Shown here in pieces: positions 8,125 to 17,272 of a DNA stretch of 38,482 nucleotides. Source of the DNA: Candidatus Bathyarchaeota archaeon (GTDB lineage: Archaea; Thermoproteota; Bathyarchaeia; Bathyarchaeales; DTEX01); the NCBI GenBank assembly GCA_003601835.1, contig PIYB01000004.1, positions 1 to 38,482 of the forward strand, in the 5' to 3' direction. The notes under the pieces are model-generated. The model was not told the origin of the DNA, made no database searches, and saw nothing but the letters and a program-made list of their open reading frames with translations. The position numbers were made by a program, and so were the translations under genes. Within the stretch, counting starts at the first letter, position 1; each line of letters starts with the position of its first letter.

Positions 8125-11013
8125 CTATTCTATGTAAATGGCTGGTCTATACGGTTTCGCCATGCCCGCTCGATTCTTAGGATCATACCGCTGAAAGTCC
8201 TCTTCGCTGTAAACGGAGATCTCTGCGTTAAGCTCCTTCTCCAAGAATTCTTTTGCTTCTTCAATAACGGCTTTCTCATCCACCCTACCGATCTCAAGCT
8301 TTCTTCTCTTCTGATCCTCGGGAGCAGCATTCAGTTCCGAGACAAGGCTACCGGCAAACGCTGCCACCTTTTTGGCTTGTTTCCTTAGCTCCGGATCCTT
8401 CATCAGTTCCCTCATGACATCCCTGATCTGAACCTTCTGAGAAGAAGATTTCTCCAAAATCTTAAGGTACGCATTCCACTTCCAATCTGCGGCTGTGTAA
8501 TAGCAGATCTTCTTCGGCGTCATCCGTGTTGCTTTGACGATGTTAACCGTGTCCTCAATAAGGTTCTTAACTAAGACCTCGTTTTCCTCAGATTTGACAT
8601 CAACCTTCGAGCTGTCAAACTTGGGCCAAGGAGCAGTTGAGACGAATCCTTCGTTTCCTAGGAGATGCCAAAGCTCCTCGCTGATATAGGGCGCGAAGGG
8701 GGCGAGCAGACGAACCCAAACGTTAGCCACCTCTCTCAGAATCTCCGGGTTCGGATTTTTGGTTCGCCTGAGATACCATTTGATGTCGTTCCAGAACTCG
8801 AAGAGCGCGACCTCTGCAGCCGTCCTAGTCTTAAGGATCTCGATGGCTCGGGTAACGGTGTCTATGCGATTCTGTATAGCGGAAAGCAACCACCGGTCCA
8901 CACTTTTCTGTTCTCTCTGTCCCTTAAGGCTCAGGATCTGGTTGATGAACTTGTACAACGCTTTCAGCTTAACGTCTATGCTTCTCGCGTTCTCTTCACG
9001 CCAGTCCGGGTCATCCATGTCTTCAGCGCCCAAAATCAGGGTCAGCCGGGTTACGTCCGCCCCGAACCGTTCAACAGCGTTCCGTAACGTGAGAAAGTTT
9101 CCTTTAGATTTCGACATCTTCTGTCCTTCGATTGCCAGCATGCCGTTGACACCTACGCCGCGCGGCCAGTGTTCCTTGGGGAACAGGGCGGTGTGTTGAA
9201 AGATGAAGAATGATAGGTGGTTGGGAACCAGCTCCTTGGCTGAGACCCTTAGGTCAACAGGATACCAGTATGTGAACTCGTTCCGCATCCCCTGCAGAAC
9301 TGAGACGGGGATGCTGGAGTCCTTGGCTACCTTTTCTGGCTGCCCGACGCCGAGCAGAACATAGTCGAAAACTTGGTTTGTCAACTGTTCAGGTTTAAGA
9401 TTGTGCCGCCTGATGTGCTTGACGATGGTGTAGAACGCCATGTAGATTGTTGAGTCGCTGAGGGTTTCAACTATCCATCCTTTGCTCCATGGCAGCGGCG
9501 TTCCCAACCCTGTTTTACGAGCGCAAGCCCAGTCGTGAAGCCAGTCAATCTTGTCATGGAAGTAGCTGCGCGCGCCTTCGGGGAAAATCTTCATTTCATC
9601 AATGGCTGTGTGAGCAGCCTTTTTCCAGTCTGGGTCTGAGTATCGTAGAAACCATTGGTCCGAAAGGATCTTCACGATGCAGCGGGATGTGCATCTGCAA
9701 ACAACGGGCTCCGGCAGGTCATACATGGAATCCGCAATGTTAGCCTTCTTGAAGTCTTCCACCAGCTCAGCTTTGACATCCTGAACCCGTTTACCAGCAT
9801 ATTTCCCGGTGATGGGCTTCAAGACTCCTGTGTGAAACTCTTTCCGATAGATGATTGAGGTTGCCTCATCCACACGTGGATCCAGCTGGTCCTTGATGCC
9901 CATTTGCTCTACGATCTCGACCGCCGGATGCTCACCGTAGCCTTCGACGCTGATAAGTGAGATCGGTTTGATGCTTCTAACAACCTCTGGGTCTATACCG
10001 AATTTTTTCAGCTCCTCCGGTTTTTCAATCAGGTCCTTAATGGCTATCCAGTCTGCAGGTGCGTGAGCAGGAACGCTGTAGACCACACCTGTCGCGGATT
10101 CAGGGTTAACGAACCACCCGGGCAGTATCGGAAGCTTCCTGTTGTTTATCGGCTCTTCGAATTCCTTGCCTATGATCTCAGCGCCTTTGAACTCTCGGAG
10201 AACCCTAACCTTTTTCAGCTGCTCGGAAAGCTTCCCGGCGGCTTCTTTGCTGACAATCCATTTTTCACCGTCAACCATAGCCTCAACGTAAGTCGCATCG
10301 GGGTTGATGAACATGTTAGTGACGCCGTAGATTGTTTCCGGTCTGAAGGTCGCCGCAGGCAAGAACCCGCCGTTAAACCGAAACTTGAGCAGAGTGTATT
10401 CTTCAGGTGAAACCCCTTCGCCTTCGAGGCGGTCATGGTCACCGGTTGGACTTTGACAGTTGGGACACCAGACCACGGGGTGAGTCCCCCTAGCGACGTA
10501 GCCTTTCTTGCGGAGGGTCTCGTATTGCCATTCGATGAAACGGCTGTACGCGGGCTCCAGGCTGGTTGTGTGAAACTCTCTTCTCCAGTCAACCGAGAAC
10601 CCTATTCTTTTGACTGCTTCTCTGCCTTCACGAGTGTAATAGTTCGCCATGTAGACCGGGTCAACAAATTTTTCCAGTTCTTCCTCTGGAACCCCATCGA
10701 TCTCTTTCAACGCCCTGATTATTTCTTGATCACGATTCTTCACACGTAAAGCAGCGCCCAGAATGGGTTCACCGGTCCAGTGCCAAGCCCAAGGAAAAAG
10801 GGTGTTGTACCCTTTCATCCTCATGAAACGGGCGTAAACATCAACCCGGGTCGCAGTGAACCCGTGTCCCAGATGCAACGGACCGTTCATGTATGGATAC
10901 GGAAAGGTTACGAAACATTTCTTACGCTTAGGATCGGGATCAGCCTCGAATATTCCTGCCTTTTCCCATCTTTCCCTCCATTTATCCTCAATTTTCCGCC
11001 AATCCACCGACAT
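8125..11013 (-). CDS. leuS: Leucyl-tRNA synthetase
   Basis: This class I synthetase charges tRNA-Leu. The N-terminal FPYPYMNGPLHLGHGFT holds the HIGH-type motif (HLGH) near residue 48, and KMSKSKGNF is the KMSKS loop. The 962-residue length and the editing-domain and C-terminal regions are of the archaeal/eukaryal type. I choose the ATG at 11013 rather than the GTG at 11022, because GAGGGGTGA, which contains the alaS stop, is a strong ribosome binding site 5 bases before that ATG. It is thus translationally coupled to alaS. Confidence 0.97.
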   Translation of the reverse strand: MSVDWRKIEDKWRERWEKAGIFEADPDPKRKKCFVTFPYPYMNGPLHLGHGFTATRVDVYARFMRMKGYNTLFPWAWHWTGEPILGAALRVKNRDQEIIRALKEIDGVPEEELEKFVDPVYMANYYTREGREAVKRIGFSVDWRREFHTTSLEPAYSRFIEWQYETLRKKGYVARGTHPVVWCPNCQSPTGDHDRLEGEGVSPEEYTLLKFRFNGGFLPAATFRPETIYGVTNMFINPDATYVEAMVDGEKWIVSKEAAGKLSEQLKKVRVLREFKGAEIIGKEFEEPINNRKLPILPGWFVNPESATGVVYSVPAHAPADWIAIKDLIEKPEELKKFGIDPEVVRSIKPISLISVEGYGEHPAVEIVEQMGIKDQLDPRVDEATSIIYRKEFHTGVLKPITGKYAGKRVQDVKAELVEDFKKANIADSMYDLPEPVVCRCTSRCIVKILSDQWFLRYSDPDWKKAAHTAIDEMKIFPEGARSYFHDKIDWLHDWACARKTGLGTPLPWSKGWIVETLSDSTIYMAFYTIVKHIRRHNLKPEQLTNQVFDYVLLGVGQPEKVAKDSSIPVSVLQGMRNEFTYWYPVDLRVSAKELVPNHLSFFIFQHTALFPKEHWPRGVGVNGMLAIEGQKMSKSKGNFLTLRNAVERFGADVTRLTLILGAEDMDDPDWREENARSIDVKLKALYKFINQILSLKGQREQKSVDRWLLSAIQNRIDTVTRAIEILKTRTAAEVALFEFWNDIKWYLRRTKNPNPEILREVANVWVRLLAPFAPYISEELWHLLGNEGFVSTAPWPKFDSSKVDVKSEENEVLVKNLIEDTVNIVKATRMTPKKICYYTAADWKWNAYLKILEKSSSQKVQIRDVMRELMKDPELRKQAKKVAAFAGSLVSELNAAPEDQKRRKLEIGRVDEKAVIEEAKEFLEKELNAEISVYSEEDFQRYDPKNRAGMAKPYRPAIYIE

Positions 11014-11018
11014 AGCCT

Positions 11019-13787
11019 TCACCCCTCAACTTTTCTACGTAAAAGTTCCTTAGCTTTTTCAACCGCTTTTGATGCACCTTCAACTCGTGTGCCCCCGCCT
11101 TGAGCGAACTCAGGTTTACCGCTTCCTCCGCCACCTAGCTCGGAAGCAGCCGCCCTAGCAATCTCCCTCGCGTCGACGCTGAGCTTCCGCGCCGCCTCGC
11201 CGACCATGACAACGACTCTTGCGCTTGTGTCTATGCTGATGAGAACTGTTACGGCTCTTTTTTCCTTTTCGACAAGTTCATTGGAGATCTTAATCAGCAA
11301 ATCTGGATCAGCCTTCACGATCTTCGAGATCAGCTTCACACCTGAGATCTCCTCAGCCGTTTCCAAATATTGTTCAGCCATGAAAGACGCAAGGGCATCA
11401 GTAAGCCGTTCCTTCTCACGGCGCAGCTCCCGCCATTCAGTAAGAATCCTTCCTAAAGTGTTCTCCACCTTTTCGGTTTGAACACCGACCAGCTCAGCTA
11501 CCTTGCTAAGTCTCCTTTCTATCTCTTGAGCCGTCTTCACAGCTGAACTGCCGGCGCTGAAGATCAGCCTTTCCACGCCGTCCTGTATTCTTTCTGTGCG
11601 AATGATCTTTATGAACCCGACTTCCCCGGTTGATTTGCAGTGGGTGCCGCCGCAAGCCTCAACCTCCCAGTCACCGGTTTTCACGACCCGTATCTCACGT
11701 CCCGGGACAACGCCGCCTTGGTAAAGCCTGAAACCGTACCTTTTCTCAGCTTCTTCCCGTGGCAGCCAGAAAGTTTCAACAGGCAGGTTCCGCATCACAG
11801 CTTGGTTCGCTAGGCTTTCAATCTCGTTAATCTCCTCCGAGGTCAACCTTTCAGGATGGGTGATGTCTAGCCGCGTCCGGTTTACTCCTTTTTGAGCCCC
11901 CGCCTGCCAAACATGCTCGCCCAGTACCCGTCTAGCAGCACCCATAACCAGATGTGTAGCCGTATGGTTCCTCATGAGGCTGACCCTTCTTTCCCAATTG
12001 ATGGTTCCTGTAACCTTGACCCCTTCTTTTGGAACGGCGCCTTCGATGAAGTGAATTATGACCCCGCCAGCCTTCTGAACGTCAACAACACGAGACCTGT
12101 TTCCGTTGAACTCTAGGTAACCATGATCTGCAGGTTGCCCGCCGCCTTCCGGGTAAAAAACCGTCCTATCCAACACGATGCGGTTGCCTGAGGCGCGTAG
12201 AACCTTGGCTTCAAACTTTTTGATGTAAGCATCCTCATAATACAGTCTACGTGTGTCAGGAAGATCTGAGAAGGTTTCCTCAAAATCCTCTACTCCTTCA
12301 ATCGAAACAGGCTTCACCGTTTGAGGCTCCGCTACATGGCGTTCTGCAACAAAGCCGTAAAAGTTCTCAGGCACCGACACCTCGACGCCTTCAGCCTCAG
12401 CCATCTCGCGGACAATCTCAGGGGTAAGCCCATGTGAGTCGTAAAGTTCAACCAGCTTTTCCAGCGGGATTTCAGCGGCTCTCTCCTTCTTCTGTTCACG
12501 GATGGCTCTCTTAACCAGCCCCCGTCCTCTCTGCAACGTTTGCTCATACTTTTTCCTCTCTACGGAGAGAAGTGCAAGAATCTCATCCCGCATATCTTTG
12601 AGATGGGGAAAGTCTTTCGACCAACGTTCTATCTGCATGTCGATTATGTCAGTCAACCGGTTCTCGATTGAAAGACCTCTTAGAAGCCTGTACGTGCGCC
12701 TTATCAGAAGCCGTGTGAGGTAACCTTCGCGAACGTTTGACGGCACAACACCTTCAGCCAACAGAAACGTAAGGCATTTTGTATGATCAGCCACAGTGAA
12801 AATGTTGACAACAGGCTTCAATAAGAGATAAAGTTCCTCCGGATCCATATCAACCTTTTTGGACACTTTCCGCCAGTTCTCCATTCGGCTTGATGTCTTA
12901 GAGATCTCGATTAAACCGGAAACCTTCGAAACCTCTTTAAGCAGACTCTCGTCCACAGGTTCCAGTCCAGCCATGTTCATAATCTTGTTTAACAGGTCAC
13001 CGTAGACTGGTTCGAACCCGTTAACGGATCCTTGAGAAAGCCACGTGAACCTTTCTATGCCGTATCCTGTGTCAACAGTTCGGATTGGAAGCTCAACGAA
13101 CTCGCCGTTCACAACCTTGTACTTCATGAAAACAAGGGTTGCAACCTCCAAGCCGTGAACTATGCTTTCAACATCTGGACCGGCGTTTCCTCCCCCGGAC
13201 CATATTCCCTCCTTGTAGATGACCTCTTCAGAGTTCACGCCGAGAGTTTCAGTCAGAAACTCATGATGGTAACGTACGGTTTCATCCTTCCAGTAGACCT
13301 CTTTTTCAGGATAGTTGAAGGCGTGATGTCCACCCATCTCGAAAACCGTGAGATGCCGCCCGAAGGTCGGTCCAACGCTGTCAATATCTGGAAACCTTAC
13401 ACACGGCTGGCTTATGACAAGCGGGTTAGCAGGCGGAGGAATCATTCCTTCCGTGACGTAAGGCTGAAAATCTATTATGCTGGCGTTCGTGAAGTAAAGG
13501 TCATCCCGCCACCGAGCTACGATAGGGTAAGGCTTAATCCGCGTGTGACTTCTCTCTTCGAAGAACGAGAGGAAAGCCTCCCTCATCTCCTCGAGGCTAT
13601 ACGGTTTCCTAGTTGGAGGATTACCTATGAAGGTGTATTCTGCGCATCCTTTCCGGCTGGATTCGCCGCAAAATTCTTGGTCTGGATTCTGGGTCCAGAA
13701 GTATTCTCCACATTTAGGGCAGAGCTTCCGGTGGTACCCATAATCGTCGAAAAAAGGAAGGTGATACTCCTCCTCTGGGAAACGCAT
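11019..13787 (-). CDS. alaS: Alanyl-tRNA synthetase (archaeal type)
   Basis: This class II synthetase charges tRNA-Ala and edits mischarged Ser/Gly. The N-terminal extension YHRKLCPKCGEYFW...DQEFCGE carries the archaeal Cys pairs. The catalytic domain follows (for example VRFPDIDSVGPTFGRHLTVFEMGGHH). The editing domain has HTATH and, further on, CGGTH, the zinc-binding HxxxH and CxxxH motifs. The C-terminal domain ends with the Gly-rich ELGGGGSGKPEFAQGGGT. The length of 922 residues is normal. It heads the alaS-leuS operon, and a TATA-like box lies at 13846-13856. Confidence 0.97.
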   Translation of the reverse strand: MRFPEEEYHLPFFDDYGYHRKLCPKCGEYFWTQNPDQEFCGESSRKGCAEYTFIGNPPTRKPYSLEEMREAFLSFFEERSHTRIKPYPIVARWRDDLYFTNASIIDFQPYVTEGMIPPPANPLVISQPCVRFPDIDSVGPTFGRHLTVFEMGGHHAFNYPEKEVYWKDETVRYHHEFLTETLGVNSEEVIYKEGIWSGGGNAGPDVESIVHGLEVATLVFMKYKVVNGEFVELPIRTVDTGYGIERFTWLSQGSVNGFEPVYGDLLNKIMNMAGLEPVDESLLKEVSKVSGLIEISKTSSRMENWRKVSKKVDMDPEELYLLLKPVVNIFTVADHTKCLTFLLAEGVVPSNVREGYLTRLLIRRTYRLLRGLSIENRLTDIIDMQIERWSKDFPHLKDMRDEILALLSVERKKYEQTLQRGRGLVKRAIREQKKERAAEIPLEKLVELYDSHGLTPEIVREMAEAEGVEVSVPENFYGFVAERHVAEPQTVKPVSIEGVEDFEETFSDLPDTRRLYYEDAYIKKFEAKVLRASGNRIVLDRTVFYPEGGGQPADHGYLEFNGNRSRVVDVQKAGGVIIHFIEGAVPKEGVKVTGTINWERRVSLMRNHTATHLVMGAARRVLGEHVWQAGAQKGVNRTRLDITHPERLTSEEINEIESLANQAVMRNLPVETFWLPREEAEKRYGFRLYQGGVVPGREIRVVKTGDWEVEACGGTHCKSTGEVGFIKIIRTERIQDGVERLIFSAGSSAVKTAQEIERRLSKVAELVGVQTEKVENTLGRILTEWRELRREKERLTDALASFMAEQYLETAEEISGVKLISKIVKADPDLLIKISNELVEKEKRAVTVLISIDTSARVVVMVGEAARKLSVDAREIARAAASELGGGGSGKPEFAQGGGTRVEGASKAVEKAKELLRRKVEG

Positions 13788-13845
13788 CGAATTCCAACTC
13801 CGCGAAGGAACGTCCAGTATAACTACACGTACAGAAATGGATGAC

Positions 13846-13856
13846 TTAAATATATT
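13846..13856 (-). promoter_or_regulatory. TATA box of alaS-leuS
   Basis: On the minus strand AAATATATTTAAG lies about 60 bases before the alaS ATG, giving a leader of roughly 35 bases. Confidence 0.5.
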
Positions 13857-13947
13857 TGGCTCTCAACATCATAGTCTTGAACCTTAACAGATCTACAATC
13901 TTAAGAGAGGAAAACAAAGAGCGTTTGTCTGGATCTGATACAGCCGC

Positions 13948-14265
13948 TTATCCGAAGAGCGCCCCAAGCCCTTCTAAGGCTTCCTCTTGTTTCTCTTCTT
14001 CCTTTTCCTCTTCCTCTGGCTTCTCCTCAGCAGTAGCCGCAGTTGGCTCAGCAGCAGCCGTAGGCGCCGCGGCAGCAGTAGGCATGAAGGTTGGCGCGGA
14101 TTTGATGGCTTCTTCGATGTCAACCTCTGAAAGGGCTGCTACAAGAGCTTTGACTCTAGCAGGATCAGCATCGATTCCGACGGCTTGAAGAACCTTCGTT
14201 ACGTTGTCCTCGTCGATTGGTTTGCCCGCTTTGTGCAGGAGCATAGCAGCATACACGTATTCCAT
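13948..14265 (-). CDS. rpl12: Large ribosomal subunit protein P1 (archaeal L12, stalk)
   Basis: P1 dimers bind the uL10 spine and recruit translational GTPases. The 105-residue protein has the N-terminal dimerisation domain ([22 protein letters not shown]), an Ala-rich hinge, a Glu-rich acidic region and the conserved C-terminal GLGALF that contacts factors. The ATG follows GGTGAAG. It is transcribed opposite to uL11-uL1-uL10, which lie about 1.8 kb away, whereas archaea usually have it directly after uL10. It has its own TATA-like box at 14334-14343. Confidence 0.96.
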   Translation of the reverse strand: MEYVYAAMLLHKAGKPIDEDNVTKVLQAVGIDADPARVKALVAALSEVDIEEAIKSAPTFMPTAAAAPTAAAEPTAATAEEKPEEEEKEEEKQEEALEGLGALFG

Positions 14266-14333
14266 TAATCTTCACCCTGTTCGTCAGCTACTAAGGCGAG
14301 TTGATACTCAACCTTTCGAACAATGTGAATCTA

Positions 14334-14343
14334 ATACTTAAAT
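14334..14343 (-). promoter_or_regulatory. TATA-like promoter of rpl12
   Basis: On the minus strand TTTAAGTATT lies about 70 bases before the P1 ATG, predicting a leader of about 45 bases. Its presence fits P1 being expressed independently of the uL11-uL1-uL10 operon. Confidence 0.4.
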
Positions 14344-14472
14344 CTGTCGGAACCGGTTAACGCCTCGTCAGATAGTCTTTGCGTCTACTGAACTCGTTTT
14401 CAAGGTTCAAAACGTTCTTCTACCCCATTCTTGGTTTACGCTTTTTAAAGCGCTGTCTGTGGATAACGCAAA

Positions 14473-14778
14473 TCAAAAGACGCGTAAAACTCGGGGTTCA
14501 GCCGGTGCGGTTTTTCCCAGCTGGTGGAGTTCCATTTCAACCCGCCGGTGATATTCGAGAACTTCCTTACCTCGCACCGTTAAGAAGTACCTTGAAGAAC
14601 CGTTGATCTTCTTTTCAACCAAAAAGTCTTGCTCGATAAGGAATTCCAGATGTTTTTTGAGTCGTGTCCAAGTTAGGTTAGCACGGTACATGATGCGTGT
14701 AGGCTTCTGTCTGCCTTCTCTAACCGCGTTAAGGATGTCTATGTAAATCTCGAATCTAGACCTTCGCGCCAACAGCAA
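14473..14778 (-). CDS. Small winged-helix DNA-binding protein
   Basis: This 101-residue protein is one winged helix-turn-helix domain of the archaeal HTH_45 type: an N-terminal helix (RSRFEIYIDILNAV), the segment TRIMYRANLTWTRLKKHLEFLIEQDFL as helix-turn-helix, and RYFLTVRGKEVLEYHR as wing and last helix. Such proteins are abundant in TACK archaea as transcription regulators; targets are unknown. The start is TTG at 14778, with in-frame alternatives close by; AGGTTGA precedes it. A TATA-like box (GATATATCT, near 14833-14843) lies about 60 bases upstream. It sits alone between P1 and the long non-coding region before secE. Confidence 0.75.
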   Translation of the reverse strand: MLLARRSRFEIYIDILNAVREGRQKPTRIMYRANLTWTRLKKHLEFLIEQDFLVEKKINGSSRYFLTVRGKEVLEYHRRVEMELHQLGKTAPAEPRVLRVF

Positions 14779-14832
14779 TCAACCTGGAAACCAGAGATGT
14801 TCCGTTCGAAAATAAGAATCTTTCTAACATAC

Positions 14833-14843
14833 AGATATATCGC
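14833..14843 (-). promoter_or_regulatory. TATA box of the winged-helix gene
   Basis: On the minus strand AGCGATATATCTG lies 55-65 bases before the TTG start and predicts a leader of about 30-35 bases. Confidence 0.4.
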
Positions 14844-14844
14844 T

Positions 14845-15323
14845 AAATGCAACGTCGCCTGCAAAAGAGATAACTGTTCTATATGCGCCGAAACCGGAAC
14901 TGGAAAAGATAAAACAGCATTGAAGACGGGGTTAATCGGTCTTGCAAGTTCATCCAGCAGTGGTCTTTTGTACGCTGGATGGAAGAAACAATCGAGAAAT
15001 CGTACGTTTTTGTTGTACACGATTCGCACGTGCTAGATGTTCTTCCAGTAAGCAAATTGCCAGATGCCTAGCATTCTGTTCATTTTCGTCGTCGTCTTCG
15101 TTGTCATCTTTCTTCACTTCAATTCGCTTACTACATATATACTATGTACACCGTCGCTTATAGGTATACCTATTTTTTATGACTTCTATTATGAGATTAA
15201 TAACTTAAACGACGTTTTAAGCGACATTTTTTCCACTGCATCCATCGCACATCATTCATGCTCACTAAAAACCTAAAAAACAAGAGAAATGTAAGGAACA
15301 TCGCTGTTCAACTTAACAAATTC
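14845..15323. other. Long AT-rich non-coding region with clustered palindromes
   Basis: No gene is supported here. The right part is AT-rich and holds three inverted repeats within 90 bases: TACATA-TATAC-TATGTA (15132-15148), the perfect 14-base palindrome ATAGGTATACCTAT (15160-15173) and CTTAAA-CGACGT-TTTAAG (15204-15221). They lie 100-190 bases upstream of the secE promoter and could be regulator sites. No cdc6/orc gene is in the window, so an origin is not supported. Confidence 0.4.
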
Positions 15324-15332
15324 TTATATATT
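15324..15332 (+). promoter_or_regulatory. TATA box of the secE-spt5-uL11-uL1-uL10 operon
   Basis: TTATATATT lies 45-53 bases before the secE start and predicts a leader of about 25 bases that includes the GAGATG ribosome binding site. Confidence 0.55.
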
Positions 15333-15376
15333 GGACGTTTCTCCTTTTGTGATAGAATCTTAAGAGATGTATCGCT

Positions 15377-15556
15377 TTGGGTCTTAGATCGTTCGTGAAA
15401 TCGTGTTCAAGGTTACTCCGGCTGGCGCGGAAACCAAGCGGCAGTGAACTATGGTTAACCATCAAGATTTGCTCAGTGGGCATAATCCTAGTCGGCATGA
15501 TCGGGTTCATTATCAAACTCCTTTCAGCATTCATCGGAACGGTGTTTCAAGGCTAG
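15377..15556 (+). CDS. secE: Protein translocase subunit SecE (Sec61-gamma)
   Basis: This short gene encodes 59 residues, the size of archaeal SecE, the clamp subunit of the SecYE translocon. An amphipathic N-terminal helix with LLRLARKPSGSELW, matching the family pattern R-x-L-x-x-A-x-KPs-x-x-E-x-W, is followed by one membrane segment (VGIILVGMIGFIIKLL). The start is TTG; GAGATG ends 7 bases before it, the same spacing as other genes here. Stop codons lie just upstream in frame (15350-15355). The next gene, spt5, begins 12 bases after the stop; secE-spt5-uL11 is a standard archaeal order, which strengthens the call. Confidence 0.85.
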   Translation: MGLRSFVKSCSRLLRLARKPSGSELWLTIKICSVGIILVGMIGFIIKLLSAFIGTVFQG

Positions 15557-15568
15557 GTGAATAGATAA

Positions 15569-16060
15569 ATGAGCTCAGAACCCTCTTCAACCACGATCTT
15601 CGCTGTGAGAACCACCGTAGGCCAGGAAAGGAACGTGTCGAACCTTATCGCTGGAAGAGCCGAAGCAAACAATATTCCAATAAAAGCAATCCTCGTACCT
15701 GAAACTTTGAAAGGTTACATATTCATCGAGGCAGACGGGCCGCATATAGTTGAGGAGGCGATAGTAGGCATCAAACATGTCAGGTCACGGGTACCTGGAA
15801 TCGTTTCCTTTTCAGAGGTCGAGAAATATATTGTGATCAAACCTATGATTGAAGAACTAGACGTTTTAGACATCGTAGAGGTTACCGGAGGCCCCTTCAA
15901 GGGAATGAGGGCGAAAATAACAGACATAGATCGCGCCAAAGAAGAGGTAACCATAGAGCTGCTTGAAGCCACCTTCACTCTACCAATCACTGTTCACGCT
16001 GACTACGTGAAGGTCATAGAGAAGGCTGCACAACAACATGAAGTAAAGGAGGAACCGTGA
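15569..16060 (+). CDS. spt5: Transcription elongation factor Spt5 (NusG)
   Basis: Spt5 clamps RNA polymerase to the template and links it to ribosomes. The 163-residue protein has the NGN domain ([21 protein letters not shown] through the GYIFIEAD strand, about residues 8-90) and a KOW domain ([21 protein letters not shown], about 95-150). The ATG is preceded by GGTGA at 8 bases. Its partner Spt4 is not in the window. It lies between secE and uL11, whose start overlaps the end of spt5. Confidence 0.96.
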   Translation: MSSEPSSTTIFAVRTTVGQERNVSNLIAGRAEANNIPIKAILVPETLKGYIFIEADGPHIVEEAIVGIKHVRSRVPGIVSFSEVEKYIVIKPMIEELDVLDIVEVTGGPFKGMRAKITDIDRAKEEVTIELLEATFTLPITVHADYVKVIEKAAQQHEVKEEP

Positions 16061-16560
16061 TGCCTGAAAAGAAGGTCATAGAAGCCCTAGTAGCCGGTGG
16101 ACAAGCAACAGCTGGACCGCCTTTAGGACCAGCCCTTGGCCCTCTCGGAGTTAACGTCCTGTCGATTGTGAACAAGATTAATGAGTTAACAAGCAGCTAC
16201 GCGGGCATGAAAGTCCCAGTTAAGATAATTGTTGACCCTGAAACAAAGGAATTCGAGGTAACCGTCGGGATACCGACCACAGCAGCTCTGATCGTAAAAG
16301 AAGCCGGAATACAAAAAGGATCAGGCACACCTAACACTGAAAAAGTAGGCAACCTCAACTTAGAGCAGGTCATAAAGATAGCTAAGGTTAAACGTTCATC
16401 ATTGCTAGCTGGAAGCCTGAAATCTGCTGTGAAAGAGGTAATCGGCACCTGTGTAAGCATGGGTGTAACCGTTAATCAAAAGGATCCTAAAGCCATCCTT
16501 CGAGAAATCGACGAAGGAATCCACGATGAACTGTTAGAAGAAGAATCAGCTGAACAATAA
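16060..16560 (+). CDS. rpl11: Large ribosomal subunit protein uL11
   Basis: uL11 forms the GTPase-associated base of the stalk with 23S rRNA. The N-terminal [21 protein letters not shown] is diagnostic, and the C-terminal rRNA-binding domain is present; 166 residues is usual for archaea. AGGAGG ends exactly 7 bases before the ATG at 16060, which decides against the adjacent GTG at 16057. The ATG overlaps the spt5 stop by one base. This gene provides a clean reference for ribosome-binding spacing in this genome. Confidence 0.97.
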   Translation: MPEKKVIEALVAGGQATAGPPLGPALGPLGVNVLSIVNKINELTSSYAGMKVPVKIIVDPETKEFEVTVGIPTTAALIVKEAGIQKGSGTPNTEKVGNLNLEQVIKIAKVKRSSLLAGSLKSAVKEVIGTCVSMGVTVNQKDPKAILREIDEGIHDELLEEESAEQ

Positions 16561-16609
16561 CATTTTTATCGATGGCTTGGCAATTCTTGTCAAACTGAGG
16601 CCTAGGGAA

Positions 16610-17260
16610 ATGTCAATTAATCCTCAAAACATCAAAGCGGCGCTTAAGGAAATAAGAGCAAAGACGCCGAAACGAAACTTCAAACAGTCAATAGAATTGA
16701 TCATCAACCTTCGCGACATCGACATGAAAAAACCCGAAGGCAGAATACAGGAAAAGATAGAGCTCCCTCACCCTATAGGAAAAACGGTTAAAGTATGCAT
16801 TTTCGCAGACGGCGACATGGCGCTTCGAGCTAGAAGAGCGGGAGCCGATCTTGTGCTTGAAACCGCAGACATCGAAAGCCTTGCATCTGACAAGAAGAGA
16901 CAACGACAGATAGCCAAAAGCATGACCGCCTTTATCGCCGCCGCGCCGCTTATGCCTCTCGTAGGCAGAACCCTTGGTGCAATTCTTGGGCCTAGAGGGA
17001 AGATGCCTACTCCTGTTCCGCCTTCAGCAAATATAGAAAGAGAGATTGAAAGACACAGGCGGATTGTGCTTGTTAGAACCCGGGGTCAACCCGTTCTTCA
17101 GTGTAGAGTAGGCACGGAAGACATGTCTGATGACGACCTTGTCGAGAATATTCAGACCGTGGTAAGAAGGATTGCGGGACGGCTTAAACGGGGAATTCGG
17201 AACATAGATTCAGTTTACCTCAAGACCACCATGGGACCACCTGTAAAAGTGGCAGTTTAG
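16610..17260 (+). CDS. rpl1: Large ribosomal subunit protein uL1
   Basis: uL1 forms the mobile L1 stalk that guides deacylated tRNA from the E site; in several archaea it also represses its own operon by binding the mRNA. The family segments RNFKQSIELIINLRDIDMKKPEGRI, APLMPLVGRTLGAILGPRGKMPTPVP and the C-terminal VYLKTTMGPPVKV are clear. I start at ATG 16610 (216 residues), where family homology begins and GAGG lies 9 bases upstream; the TTG at 16577 has no binding site. Its stop is 12 bases before uL10. Confidence 0.96.
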   Translation: MSINPQNIKAALKEIRAKTPKRNFKQSIELIINLRDIDMKKPEGRIQEKIELPHPIGKTVKVCIFADGDMALRARRAGADLVLETADIESLASDKKRQRQIAKSMTAFIAAAPLMPLVGRTLGAILGPRGKMPTPVPPSANIEREIERHRRIVLVRTRGQPVLQCRVGTEDMSDDDLVENIQTVVRRIAGRLKRGIRNIDSVYLKTTMGPPVKVAV

Positions 17261-17272
17261 GGGAAAACAAAA

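Noticed and set aside
14797-15036. A 79-codon plus-strand frame (with TGTGKDKTALKTGLIGLASSSSSGLLYAGW) and a 96-codon minus-strand frame on the same DNA
   Set aside because: The plus frame has a suggestive low-complexity middle but no family I recognise, no binding site and no promoter; the minus frame overlaps the winged-helix gene and its promoter. I leave both uncalled, though the plus frame could be a decayed gene.
15132-15221. Replication origin in the palindrome-rich AT region
   Set aside because: No cdc6/orc gene and no repeated origin-recognition boxes are visible; the palindromes differ from one another.
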